A stretch of DNA of 64,000 nucleotides from Symbiodinium natans (Eukaryota; Sar; Dinophyceae; Suessiales; Symbiodiniaceae), in NCBI GenBank assembly GCA_905221605.1, contig CAJNDS010002779.1:1078616-1142615 (forward strand), read 5' to 3'. Below the pieces are notes generated by a model that worked only from the letters and a program-made list of their open reading frames with translations, searched no databases and was not told the origin of the DNA. A program made the translations under genes and the position numbers. Positions 51,590 through 62,500 of the stretch are shown here, piece after piece. Position 1 is the stretch's first letter, and the number at the start of each line of letters is the position of its first letter.

Positions 51590-52975
51590 AGGGTTATAAG
51601 GTTCTAATCCTATAGGTATTGCCTTAACCTTTAACCCTAAACCTTTAACTTTAAACCCTGCAGGGTTAACCCCGTGAGAAATTTAGAGATAGACCCCGAA
51701 AAGACCCTAAACCTTCTTACAGGGTGTAATGGTTTAAAAACCGATAGGACATGTATACCTTCAGCGCCTGTAGGGTTCAAGCCTTTGAACGTGCTAGACC
51801 CCTATAGGGTGCTAAGGTTCTGACCCTAAAGGGTTTAGGATTAAGGCTTAAATGCCCTCTAGGTTTAAATGCCTAAGTCTTAAACCCCAAACCTTTAAAC
51901 CTTCATCCTATGGGGTTTGAAGGTCAAGGGTTTAGGCTTGATTGCCGAGGGCTTTAGGGTCCTGACCCTAGAGGGTTTAGGGTTAAGGAATAGATGCGTA
52001 AACCTTAAACCCTTAAGGTTTAAACTCTATGGGCTTAGGGGGCTTAGGTTTTTTTAAACCCTAAGCCTTTAAACCTTCACACTACAGAGTTTAGAGGTGT
52101 TAAGGGTGACAAATTGATTACATACTTAGCTTTAAATGCCTGAATCTTAAACCCCAAACCTTTAAACCTTAACCCTATAGGGTTTAAAGGTTAAGGGCTT
52201 AGTGTTAATCGCTGTCTTAGGTTTAAATGTCTGAATCTTAAACCCTAAAACTTTAAACCTTCACCCTATAGGGTTTAAAGGTTAAGGGTTTAGGTTGAAT
52301 CGTCAGCTTGGATTTAAATGTCTAAGTAAAGAATCCTAAACCTTTAAATCTCATCCCTATGGGGTTTAAGGTTAAGGGTTCAATATGAACTGCCGGCATA
52401 GGTCTAAATACCTAAACCTTAAACTTAAACCCTAAACCTTTAAATATCTTAACCCTATAGGGTTTAAAGGTTAGAGGCTTAGCGTAAATTGCCGGAATAG
52501 GTTTAAATGCCTAAATCTTAAGCCCGAAACCTTTAAACCTTAGCCCAACAGGGTTTAAAGGTTAAGGGTTTAAAATTAGTTGCAGGCTTAATTAGGTTTA
52601 CATTCCTACATCTTATATCCTAAACCTTTAAAAATCTTAACCCTATAGGGTTTAAAGGTTAAGGGCTTGGCTGCAGGTTTAAATGGCTAAATATTAAACC
52701 CTAAGCCTCTAAACTTTAACCCTACAGGGTTTAAAGGTTAAGGGTTTAAAATTAGTTGCAGGCTTAGGTTTAAATGCCTACATCTTAAACCCTAAACCTG
52801 TAAAAATCTCAACCCGATAGAATTTAAAGGTTAAGGGCTTAGCTTTAATTACCGGCATAGGTTCAAATGCCTAAATCTTAAACCCTTAACCTTTAAACCT
52901 TAACCCTACAGGGTTTAAAGGTTAAGGTTTTTTTTTTTGCAGGCTTAGGTTTAAATGCCTAGATCTTAAATTATA
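51590..52975. repeat. ~90-bp satellite with internal palindromes
   Basis: The phrase GGTTTAAATGCCTAAATCTT recurs with variation near 52129, 52217, 52310, 52400, 52496, 52583, 52672, 52759, 52856 and 52943, giving periods of 87-97 bp. Each unit holds AACCTTTAAACCTTAACC then CTATAGGGTTTAAAGGTT, an imperfect palindrome around CCCTATAGGG, followed by AAGGGCTTAG. The first part (51590-52128) has older, less regular copies. Composition is AT-rich and unlike coding sequence. It abuts the hairpin array directly. Confidence 0.95.
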
Positions 52976-54050
52976 AACAAAAGCCAACAGAAAGAAAAAC
53001 CCTCCGTGCGTGTGTGAGAGGGTGAATTAAGGAATACAGTCAAAAATCCGGTCACCGGAAAATCACCAGACAGCATAGGTTTTATCGGTATTTGCGGTAC
53101 TTTTGCAAAGATCAAGGCCCGCGGTGGGTCCATTGGGGGGGCGTGACCATATATTTATATGTATATGTATATATATATATATATGTAAATGTATTATTAT
53201 ATACTAAATCATATAGTTATTCGTTGTATGTATATGTAGATGTATACATCTATATATCGCACTCTAAAACCAAAAAGCCTATCTCCCGTGGCTTCACTGA
53301 GTCAGGGCTCCGGCTCCAGGGGGTTTGGGGGTTGAGCGGCTGTGGAGTTTGGGGTCTCTTCAGGGTCTTGTTTTGTGGGTGCTGATTTACATATTGGCGG
53401 GTTCAGAAGATTAGGCGTACCCTTTTGGGGGTATATAATATACATAAAAATAATAAAATAATAATGATAATGATAATAAGAATAAGCATCAAAATAATAA
53501 TAATAAAATAAAACTGTACAAATTTGGGAAATGCCCATGCAAGATGCTAGGGACTAAAGGAGGGACTCTTACAAGGGGTTTTAGGGGTAATGTAGGCGCT
53601 ACTTCGGTACATAGGGGATCATCAAACAAAGAATAAGGGTCCCGTCTCATAGGCCCCTTCTTATACCCAAAAGCGATGCTCGGGCCCATCTGGTATGGAG
53701 TGTGACTGCACGAAGCAGACTGGACGTCGCAGAACCGAAGTGGGAACCTTACAAACCATATGGGCCTTCAGCAGCTCGGTAAGGGCTCAGGGTTTAAGGT
53801 TCATATAAGTTGCAGGTTTTCTAGGATCCGCAGCGCTAGGTTTTTAGCAAGAATCATTTCGAAGGTAAGCCGGGAAGTGTTTTGTTGGTCGTTTTGCGGG
53901 CATCGCAGCCCGCAGATTGAAGCTCATTGGGCTCACATAGAAGCTTAGCCTGAACATCCCCAATACACTCACGTCTTAACGCCTGCGCCCTCAGCCCCTA
54001 GCCCACTCAAACCCTAATGCCTCAGCCCTACATCCGACGCTTGTGGCCAG
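52976..54050 (+). other. AT-rich stretch without a supported gene
   Basis: Includes TATATG/TATATA microsatellite sequence (53145-53260) and an AATAATAATGATAATAA tract (53440-53516). Little telomere-like sequence. Nothing convincingly coding. Confidence 0.5.
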
Positions 54051-54115
54051 GCCGGCTCTCAACAGGCAGCGCCCCTTCTGCCCACTGCCGAGCTACGGCA
54101 GCGCCTCCCGGCATG
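54051..54115 (+). CDS. Possible exon (AGSQQAAPLLPTAELRQRLPA)
   Basis: After GGCCAG the frame reads AGSQQAAPLLPTAELRQRLP and meets TGA soon after. A GC donor inside CTACGGCAG could end it earlier. Flanked by CCCTAATGCC upstream and GGGTTTAGG downstream. Confidence 0.38.
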
Positions 54116-54833
54116 AAGCTGGCAGGGGGCAGGAGGGCGGGGTGGGGGGGGCGGGGGAACTCAAAGCTGCCTGAGGGTTTAGGTTTCATAGGGTGTCTTT
54201 GGTGAAGAAAAGTCTGGTGCAGGCAGGGGGAGAGGCGAAGGGTTTTAGGGAAGAGAGGCGGGTTTTAGGTCAACCCCGCTCTCAATCCTAACCGCAACGA
54301 CGCGAGATCTTCAGTTCACTGGCTGAGGACTTGAGAAGGGCGAGAACGTGGCGGCTCAGCTATTGGATGATCTTGCTGGATGATCCTGAAGCTTGTAAAG
54401 CCGAATGCATCGACGCTAATCCCTAAGCTCTAAGTGTCGAGGCCGGGGTGTTCCCGAAAGCATGCTGGGATTTGATTTCAAGTCGTCGCCGTCGAAGTTC
54501 AGTTGCAGCAGAAGCAGCCAGAGTGCTTCTACGCCCTAGCCCGCGAAGCTTTCTCATACCTTACTGTAGGGCACCCGTGCCACCTATGCCACCCGTGCGT
54601 TCAAGCCGCGCACCCGAATCCTGGATCCCAGCTTCCTGCCGATGTCCGCACATAGCCGCAAACCCCCGCTTCATCCCCAAACTCCCCGACCCTCCCTCCC
54701 TGTGTATAACCCCTTACTTACTCTCTAAGGCCCTATACCCAGATCCCTAAATACCCTCCTACACGCCAAAAAACCCAAAAAACGCGGGCTGTTTGGACCT
54801 GCAGGTCCTGGTAGACGTCCGGTGCAAGGAGGT

Positions 54834-54887
54834 GCGGCCGAATTCTTCGTTCTTATTGGTTGTTTCTCAGTAGTGGCTTCCGGAAAG
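54834..54887 (+). CDS. Possible exon (AAEFFVLIGCFSVVASGK)
   Basis: A hydrophobic stretch EFFVLIGCFSVVAS, after GCAAGGAG and ending AAAG before a GT donor (GTAATT), could be a membrane segment. Two further exon-like pieces lie at about 54340-54380 (ENVAAQLLDDLAG) and 54480-54525. Support is weak. Confidence 0.33.
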
Positions 54888-55559
54888 GTAATTATCCGTA
54901 AAGGGTTATTTAGGGTTTTTTTTTGGGTGCCGAACTCCCAAATCCTCCATCTTGCCCACCAAGCTTTAGCGAGCTGGGGCTCTTTTTTTGATTCATTTTT
55001 TCCTTGGGGTGGGGGGTGGGGGTGGGTTTTAAGCGAAGGGCGTAACATCGAGGCCTTGCTGGTTTACGCCGCCAATAGGAGCGTGGTTGGATTTAGTACA
55101 CTAAGCCCCGTCGGGGTGTCGGTTCCGAACATAGGTGTTGCCTGCCTGGCCCAGCCGACCGTGATTTTCAACTTTCAGGCGTTCGGAACGGCTGTCTGTG
55201 TGAACCCCCCCCCCCCCAGGCGTCTAAACCTTAAGGCATGCTGTTTAGGGGTTGGGGTTGTCAGGAGATGGACGTGTCCATGATCCCCGGCTCGGTGACA
55301 AAGGCCCGGTTTTTGTGGCCTAGGCTCATGTTAATTTGATAGGCCATTACTATTTTGATTGCTGTTATTGTTTTTTCTTGACCACGATGTGCCGATAGGA
55401 ATTAGGATTGTAGGGTCAGAGTTTTCACATCCCGCACCCCTGGTGTGAGGGTCCAGGGAAACAAAGCCTCGCCTCAGCAGTCGGCACATCGCCAGCCTTC
55501 TGGTTCTTTCAAGGTCACTCGCAGAGGGTTTGGTTTAGGCTTTAGGCTTTGGGCTTTAT

Positions 55560-55630
55560 TTAGGGTTTTGGGTTTAGGGTTTAGGGTTTAGGGTTAGGGT
55601 TTAGGGTTTAGGATTTTAGGGTTTAGGATT
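55560..55630 (+). repeat. TTTAGGG-type tract
   Basis: About nine copies of GGGTTTAGGG-like heptamers, some with one base added or lost. Confidence 0.9.
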
Positions 55631-55758
55631 TTCTCAGGGGCCCGGTTTCGTTGCAAATGCCACAACTGGAAGCCATCCTTGTTCTTCCCCTAGGGCGGGG
55701 AGCCCGGACCAAACCCCAAATCCTAAAAGCCCTAAAACCCTCCAAACCCCCAAACGAG

Positions 55759-55803
55759 GAGCACTTCGAGTCCCAGCTCCTTCCTGGGCTGCGTGCTGCA
55801 GAT
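55759..55803 (+). CDS. Exon (EHFESQLLPGLRAA)
   Basis: After AACGAG the frame reads EHFESQLLPGLRAADPQPL and on to VAARC. The 3' border is uncertain; a GA donor at GATCCG is one choice. Confidence 0.42.
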
Positions 55804-55839
55804 CCGCAGCCTCTGGTGGCGGCTCGCTGCTTCTGTTTT

Positions 55840-56040
55840 TGTCTAGTTATTCTTCTTGTTATGTCAACGAGTATCAGTTCCAGCGCTAGCATTCGTATTC
55901 GTCTTAGTCTTGGTGTTGGTGAGAGTGTTCGCGTTTGCGTTTGTTTTCGCAGAGGTCATAGTCTCAGTCTCAGTATAAGTATGAGGATTGGCTTCAGTAT
56001 TGAGTCAGTCACTGGAATGCAAATAGCTAATGAATCTTAG
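55840..56040 (+). repeat. Cryptically simple GT/CAG-rich stretch
   Basis: Loose repetition of TTCGTATTCG, GTCTTGGTGTTG and AGTCTCAGTCTCAGTATAAGTATGAG phrases. It looks slippage-derived and is non-coding in character. Confidence 0.5.
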
Positions 56041-57013
56041 AATCGTCCGCAGAGTAATTTACCAGTACGCTTTATGGTAGTCATTATTCCTGTTATTCTG
56101 GTTCTGATCTTCTCACTTTGGTGGCGGTGGAAGCCGGGTAGAGGGATTCGGATGAACCCTTTGGCGCTTCTTTGCATCCCGGAGGTTTTGCTTATTTGCT
56201 TTGCGCGGGAGAGACTTTAAAGGTTTGTCTGGATGTTCGTCTTGCATAAGGTCGCACCTGGGCGAGGCGTTTGTCAGAAAAATCAGAAGGCGCCGTAAAT
56301 CCTACACCCTATGGACGACAGGATGTTGAGGCCCCCTTCACTCGGCTGCCCCAAGCCCCAAACCCTAAACCTTGCTACAATAGGAGGTTCCATTCTAAAA
56401 CCACCACAAGCGCCAAAGACGGAGCTTTCTTCGTTGGGTTACTGAGTTGGGGTACGGTGGCCCCAAGGTTCCTTACTGCACCGTGGGCTACCGATCTGGT
56501 GTCTACGCGAAGGCAGTCGCGGCGTGGGCTTTTGGGAAGCCCAGGAATCAAGACCCCTGAGTCCATTTTGTAAAAGTGAGGCCCTGAACCCTACAAAAGC
56601 CTCAAGCTCAAAACGTAAACTCTATGACGCCTTGGCGCCCTGTGATGCCATCCAGCTACTAGTGTAAAACCGACTGCCGAGGGTTTAGGCTCAGGGCTTA
56701 GCCATGTCGTACCTTTGTGGGGGGGGGGGGGGGTCCTAGATGGGACTCTAGTAAGTCATGTGTTTTGGGGTATGCTGCGGAGTCTTACTTTACGAAGTGT
56801 CACAGTTTTGGAGTTTTTTCGGGGTAGAATGGGGGGTTTCTTTGGGTTCGGCTGGCATGCCTTTCTCTTTCTGGACGCAGGCGCTGGGCAATGCCCTTCA
56901 ACCTCTGCACCTTCAAGACACTGAACCCTAAACCCCGAATGCTAAACTCGAAATCCTGAACCCGAAGGCTTGAACTCGAAACCCTATCACACCCTCGAGA
57001 CGTCACAACGCAG

Positions 57014-57058
57014 GAGCTCATGAACAAGCATGGACTGCAAAACGTGCGCAACGGCGAG
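57014..57058 (+). CDS. Exon (ELMNKHGLQNVRNGE)
   Basis: Fifteen codons after ACGCAG with globular composition, possibly extended by one base to a GT donor (GTGTGG). Upstream sequence is degenerate CCCTAAA. Confidence 0.5.
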
Positions 57059-57498
57059 GGTGTGGTCGCGGTCTCAGCCCGTATACACCACGCACCCGAA
57101 ACCTGAACTTAGGTTGGTCCCCCTTGTAGTAGAAACAGTCACCGCAACAGTTCATAGTAGCTATGGCACCCCCCCGCCCGCCCCCCGAGCCCATCGAGTC
57201 CCAGAGGGTTTCTGTGAAGGGCTTTCTGTGGTTTGACTCGGAGCTCTTGCATATAGGAATCCCCAGGATACCTACGTGCAGGGGGGTCGTGTGCAAGAGG
57301 CATAGGAGAGGGGGTCCGGTTCCAATACAGGGTCTAGAAACATGCAGCACGCCGCAGCAATTCTCGGACAATGCACCATGTAGATAGACAGGGTACTTTG
57401 TAAGGCTGTGGAGGGTCTGGAGGTGGTGCAGAGCCGTGCAGAGGGGGTCCATCCTACCTATACGTACCCATGACCCCCTGAAGCCCCAAGCCCCATAG

Positions 57499-57536
57499 CC
57501 GCCGAGATCATGTGGACCTTCGATGGTAGCGGCCTG
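57499..57536 (+). CDS. Exon (AEIMWTFDGSGL)
   Basis: Two bases of a split codon then AEIMWTFDGSGL, ending before a GT donor (GTCCGT). FDGSG recalls part of a calcium-binding loop, but the exon is too short to claim an EF-hand. Confidence 0.45.
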
Positions 57537-59441
57537 GTCCGTCCGGCACCGGGTGCACCAGGGACGGCTGGGGTGCCCAGTAAAGGAGATGAAAACTCAA
57601 CATGGTCCCAAGTCCTAAACCCCAACACCTCAGAACCCCAAAAGCCCAACAGCCTAGAGCCTTAAAATCTCAAAGCCTTAAAATGTGGTGGGATCGGGGG
57701 TTGCTTAAAGGTTACCTTGATAATGGCAACCGCTTCACGCAAGCGCCTGAAAGGAACCCGAACGCACGAGGAAGGGCTTAGCCGGCTCTTCGGTGTCAGG
57801 GGGGGCTCTTAGGTAAAGGTGTCAAGATGGGAGCAAGGAGGGACAGAGGCAAAAAGGCCTGGTAGAAGAACCGCACGTCAACCCTTCCCCACACACCCCT
57901 GGAGCCTAATCCCCCCTGGGGTCACATATACCCCATAGGAATACATTGCCTTACTTAGATCAGCTATAGCTCAACGCAAGCCTCCGCGTAAAGTACAACA
58001 ACAGGACCACAACTGGAAGAATTTGCCCACGGTATCTTAGGTGGTCGGCAAAAGTGCCGAGGATGCTGGTGAGGTGCCGCGCCAAAGCCCCCTGAAGCCG
58101 TTTTTAAAGATGGGATCCCATGCCCATCCTCTATGGGTTCTATACAACCTACGGGGCTTAGCGTTAAGGATTCTGTGACCACCCTGACTCACCCTAGCCC
58201 CAAGAAGACCCGACTGCTGTAAGGCTTTAAACTTTAGAGTCGGGGAAGTGCGTAGGATTCGAGGGCTACGCCCTCCTAACGCGCCCAAACGCATCAGCCC
58301 CACCCAAAAGTTCGAACCCACCCCCAGATTTTGTTTTGGTTTCCGGGGTTTTAAAGGTGGAAAAAAGAGGGGTGCCAATTAAGTGGGGTCCTGGGGGTCT
58401 GGGGGTTTGGGGGTCTGCTGTCAAGAAGGAAACCTTGCTGAAGTCTTAAGCTTAAGGGATTCGTATCTTGAGCCTTAGACCAGAACCCGAAGCCTGAAGT
58501 CTTTAGCTCAAGGGATTCTTATCTGAAGCCTTAGAGGCAGCCTTTTAAACTTGAGGCTTCCTTGGTTTCCCGCCCAGCCCCCCCTCTGTCTCCGGGGTTA
58601 TTATTGCTACCCCTTTATTATTGTCATTTTGGAGGCCCGTACGGGGTACTCTTTCCGGATTTGTTTTCGAGCCCCGGCGGATAAGGATTTAAGCAAGGAA
58701 ACCTTGCTTTCAGACCTCTGGCGGTTTCCAGAATTCCAGGACCCGAAGGCTGAAGTCTTAAGCTTAAGGGATTCTTGTCTTCAGCCTTAGACCAGGACCC
58801 GAAGGCTGAAGTTTTAAGCTTAAGGGATTCTTGTCTTAAGCCTTAGACGCAGCCTTTTCAACTTTTAAGCAGCTTGCAGTAAAATTGTAGATATCTGGCC
58901 AGCCAAATTTTTCATAAATGTCACCCCATTATTGCTTTCGTCGGAAGTCTTGGACTGGGACCCTCTGGCCCGCCGAATATTATAATTCCCACCCCGTTTA
59001 AATACATGCATTTGGCTACAGGAGTCCAGGTTTGGGGTTTAGGGTTTGGCTGGGTTCAGGGAAAATAGTCTTAGGGATAGGGGTCTTCCCAGCAAGGGCA
59101 GGTCCTACCAGACACCTTTCGACTGACGAACAGCGCTTAGAGTCCAAACCCCGAGACCTAAGCCATAAAACCCGAACACCCTCGAACGCCCGAAGACGCT
59201 CAGCCAAAAGCCCCTACAGGGCCTGCCCTAGAGTCCCAGACAGCGCTGAAGTCTCTGAACTAGAATCGCCAGCGCTCCTTAAGAGGACACCACCGACACC
59301 ACTAAGGGAAGAACAAGGTTTAGGGTTTAGGGAATGGTGCCTGCAACTATGGTGCTAAGCGGTACCGTTCTTCCCCTTTTCGTTGAGTGTTCGGTGGCCT
59401 TATGAATCTCCTAAACCGAATCGAGCCCAAATGCCGTGAAG
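57537..59441 (+). other. Stretch without a supported gene
   Basis: Mostly unique sequence with few telomere-like words from 57660 to 58990; includes the duplication at 58430-58870. No exon candidate reaches the standard used elsewhere. Confidence 0.4.
58430..58870 (+). repeat. Dispersed duplication of a ~60-bp unit (GAAGTCTTAAGCTTAAGGGA)
   Basis: The phrase (CTGAAGTCTTAAGCTTAAGGGATTC...GCCTTAGACCAGAACCCGAAG) occurs four times as two tandem pairs: 58440-58555 and 58745-58865. Both pairs end with AGCCTTTTMAACTT. AAGCTTAAG and TTAAGCTTAA are short palindromes. Confidence 0.9.
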
Positions 59442-59522
59442 GCTCCGTCCACCGCCTGGGAGCCAGTGACCCGCGTGCACGTGCCTCGTCAGCTTGGGGC
59501 CGCCTCCTCCACGGTCGAGAGG
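59442..59522 (+). CDS. Exon 1 of unrecognised 59-63 kb gene
   Basis: Twenty-seven codons after CGTGAAG reading APSTAWEPVTRVHVPRQLGA then ASSTVER, phase 0, before a GT donor (GTTGCT). Earlier exons, including the start codon, were not identified. Confidence 0.52.
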
Positions 59523-62500
59523 GTTGCTTGCATTCTTAGGGGTTCACCCACAACCTAGGCCTTGACACTTACCCCGCCCATAGCCCTAAATCCTACTTGG
59601 AATACAGAAAAAATCCACCAAGCTGGGGCGCCAGTCGCCCCAAGCGCAACTCCCAAGTGGGAGTATGGGGGCTGTTCAAAGTTAGGGCTCGTTGTGAGCA
59701 TTGCTTTTTCGGAGATTCGAGTACAAGTGCAGCCCAACATCCCCCCCCCCCCCCCTCGGTCGTAAAGCGCGTCAGCCCTGAAGACCCCCGAGCCCCCCCC
59801 CCCCACACAAACAAAATCTTTCAAAGGCCTTCAAAGCCCTGAACAAACCCCCAATAGGAACCCCCGCGCTTCCCACAGGTCTACGGGAAGCCCTGGGACA
59901 TGGCGGCCGAAGGGTACACCACGGAGCGCACTTAGGGGTCGAGGGTTGAGGGTTTAGGTTTGGGGGTTGAGGGTTTGGGACTGAGGGTTTAGGGTTTAAG
60001 GTTTAGGGTTTAGGGTCTTGTGGGGTTTGGGGGCTAAGGGGGGGGTTTATGGGGTTTAAGGGTGTTAGGGTTGATAGGACTGCACGGTGTGGGGGCTTAT
60101 GGGGTTGAAGGGTTTATTTTGGGGTTTAAGGGTGTATTGGCCTGTGGGGTTTATAGGCTTCAGGGGTTTAGGATTTGTAGGTTCGTGGGAGGGGTGGACT
60201 CATGGGGCTTATAGGGTTGTTAGGGTTTAGGGTTTCGGGGTGGGCCAGTTGGGGGGGGGGGGTTAGTTCCTGTGGGACATGGGGTTCAGGGATTTAGGAT
60301 TTTTAGGTTTCGGGGCTTCAGTTTGCAGGTACAGGGATTGAGGGGTTTCGGGTTTGGGGTCTATAGGGGTGTCGCCTCACGTAGTGTTTAAGGAATTTGT
60401 GGCTTAGAAAGCTCAGGCTTTGGGGGTTGAGGGTTTTGGGATTCAGGGTCGCCCCAGCGGCACCATTTTTCGTCTATGTAGGGTTGGGTTCCCAAAGCCC
60501 CAAACCCCCCCGCCCCCAAAAGAAAGCCCAAAACCTGGGGTCCGTATTTTGCTAGGCGTGGTTGCGGGCTCACAGGTAGTTTCGGGTTTCAAGATAGGGT
60601 TGGGGGCTTCTAGGAATCCTTAGGGGCTTATGGGGTTTGGGATTTTATGGTTGGGCGTTCAGAGCTTGTCCAGTTTGCTCCATGTTTTGGGCGTCACAAG
60701 ATCTTCCGGGCGCTGAGGGGAAACGTGTTTTTGGGAGCACTTGTCTTAATCTCGCAAAAGTGGAGTGGGCAGCTCGGTCATCTGTTAAAGGCTGCGCATG
60801 CAAAGAGGACAGTTCAAAGGCAGCCAAGTTGAGTGCCCTCCTTCTTGTCAACCCGAGACCCATCTCCCACAAACCCTCAACACCTAAGCCACTGAACGCT
60901 GAAGCCAGCCCTCTAAAGCCGAACTTGTCTGTCTCAATCTTCTACAACTGAACGCTCAAACCTCAAAACCTCCCAAACCTCCCTCGTGCTCGCTGCATCT
61001 TAAACCCCCAACAGCTTGGAGGAGTTCTTCTCCCAGTCTGGCGGGGCCTACCGCTTCTTGAAGCAGAAGTGCTCGGAGAACCTTGGCATTGCGTTTTCCC
61101 CTCTTTCTACTTAGACTCACCCAGCGCAAAAGCGCTAAGGGTTTTGGATCTGCTCCTTCGGGCCCCGCCTCCAACGGGGTTTGGGGTTAATAAGGTTTAG
61201 GTTTTAGGGTTTAGGGTTTAGGCACACTTCCCCCCTCCCATTCTGCCCAGAAACATGGGGAGTTCGTTCCGAGTTTGGGGCCTCCACTGGGAAACCTTTA
61301 TTTGCTAGGGCCTGCCCTTTATGGCAAGGACCAATAAGGCCACTGTGGGACGCTTTTGTCGAAGACTCCCCTACGAACATGCTGTGTAGGTTCCTTTGAG
61401 AATTGTTTTTCTTCGACTTCATCGAAAAGACAGCTCCCTCCAAAGGCCCTGGTTTTCCGAATGGTCCTGTCTTGGGGTTCCTGGGTACCTCCCCAAACAA
61501 GGGGGCATCGTGCTAGAGAGCTGGTTCATTGGGCGCTGCTCCCGCGGTTTGCTTATCGCGTGCCTCAAACGGGGGCGGGTCAGTCTCAGCTGCGTTGGCG
61601 TCGCAAGCGCTCCCAAACAGATCCTACGGGCCAAAAGTTAAGCTCCCAAGCTCCCCCAAGCCCCAGACCCCAATCTTAAGCCAAACCCCGGGCCCCAACC
61701 CCAAGCCCTACGTCCCGAGGCGCCAATGCTAAAAGCCCTCAAACCCAACAGCCGAGCCTCAAGGGTTTCTGATGAAGGGCGCGTGGCCCTTGTCCTGACC
61801 CTTCGGCCTCGGGTTTATGCTTTAGGGTTGAGGGTTCGGCGCGTCGGGGTTTGAGGTTTTTCGGGTTGAAGGTTTTAGGGCTTGAGCATGAAGACCAAGA
61901 GCACCCCCTAAGTAGGCCTCAGCCCACCCCCTGACCCGTGAACCTCCAAGTTCGCGAGAGCGCTTGAGGAGAGGCATCAAAGTGCTGCCATGGCTCTTCA
62001 TCTTCGCGCTGCCCGCAGCTCAGGAACCTTCCCAAGACGTAAGCATCCTAATCCCTAAACCCTGAACCCCCTGAAGAGGCCACAAAGCAAGGGAGCTTTT
62101 GGGAGAGAGTCGCAGGAATGAGGGCTTTGGGGTGTAGTTGTGTTTTACCACCACCGGACCATCACACGGCCACGATGTTAAAGAGCTGACCATCTGTTGA
62201 ACCCTGAGCCTCAGCCCTAAATGATTCTCAGCCGTGCTCTAATGGCATCATTGCGGCTGCCTAGTCAGAAATGCTGGAACGAATCAGCTTGAAGTCCCGA
62301 GCCCCGATGTAATCTTCCAAAATGGTCTATCACATCTTCCCGAACTAGAACCCAGCCCGCATTCCTTAAGCCCTACGCCCGAAGCATCAGGAAGGAAGAT
62401 AAATTGTCACATCGGATGGGGTTCTACCTTTATACCCTTTTACCTTTATACCTTTATACCTTTATACCTTTATACCTTTATATCTTTATACCTTTATACC

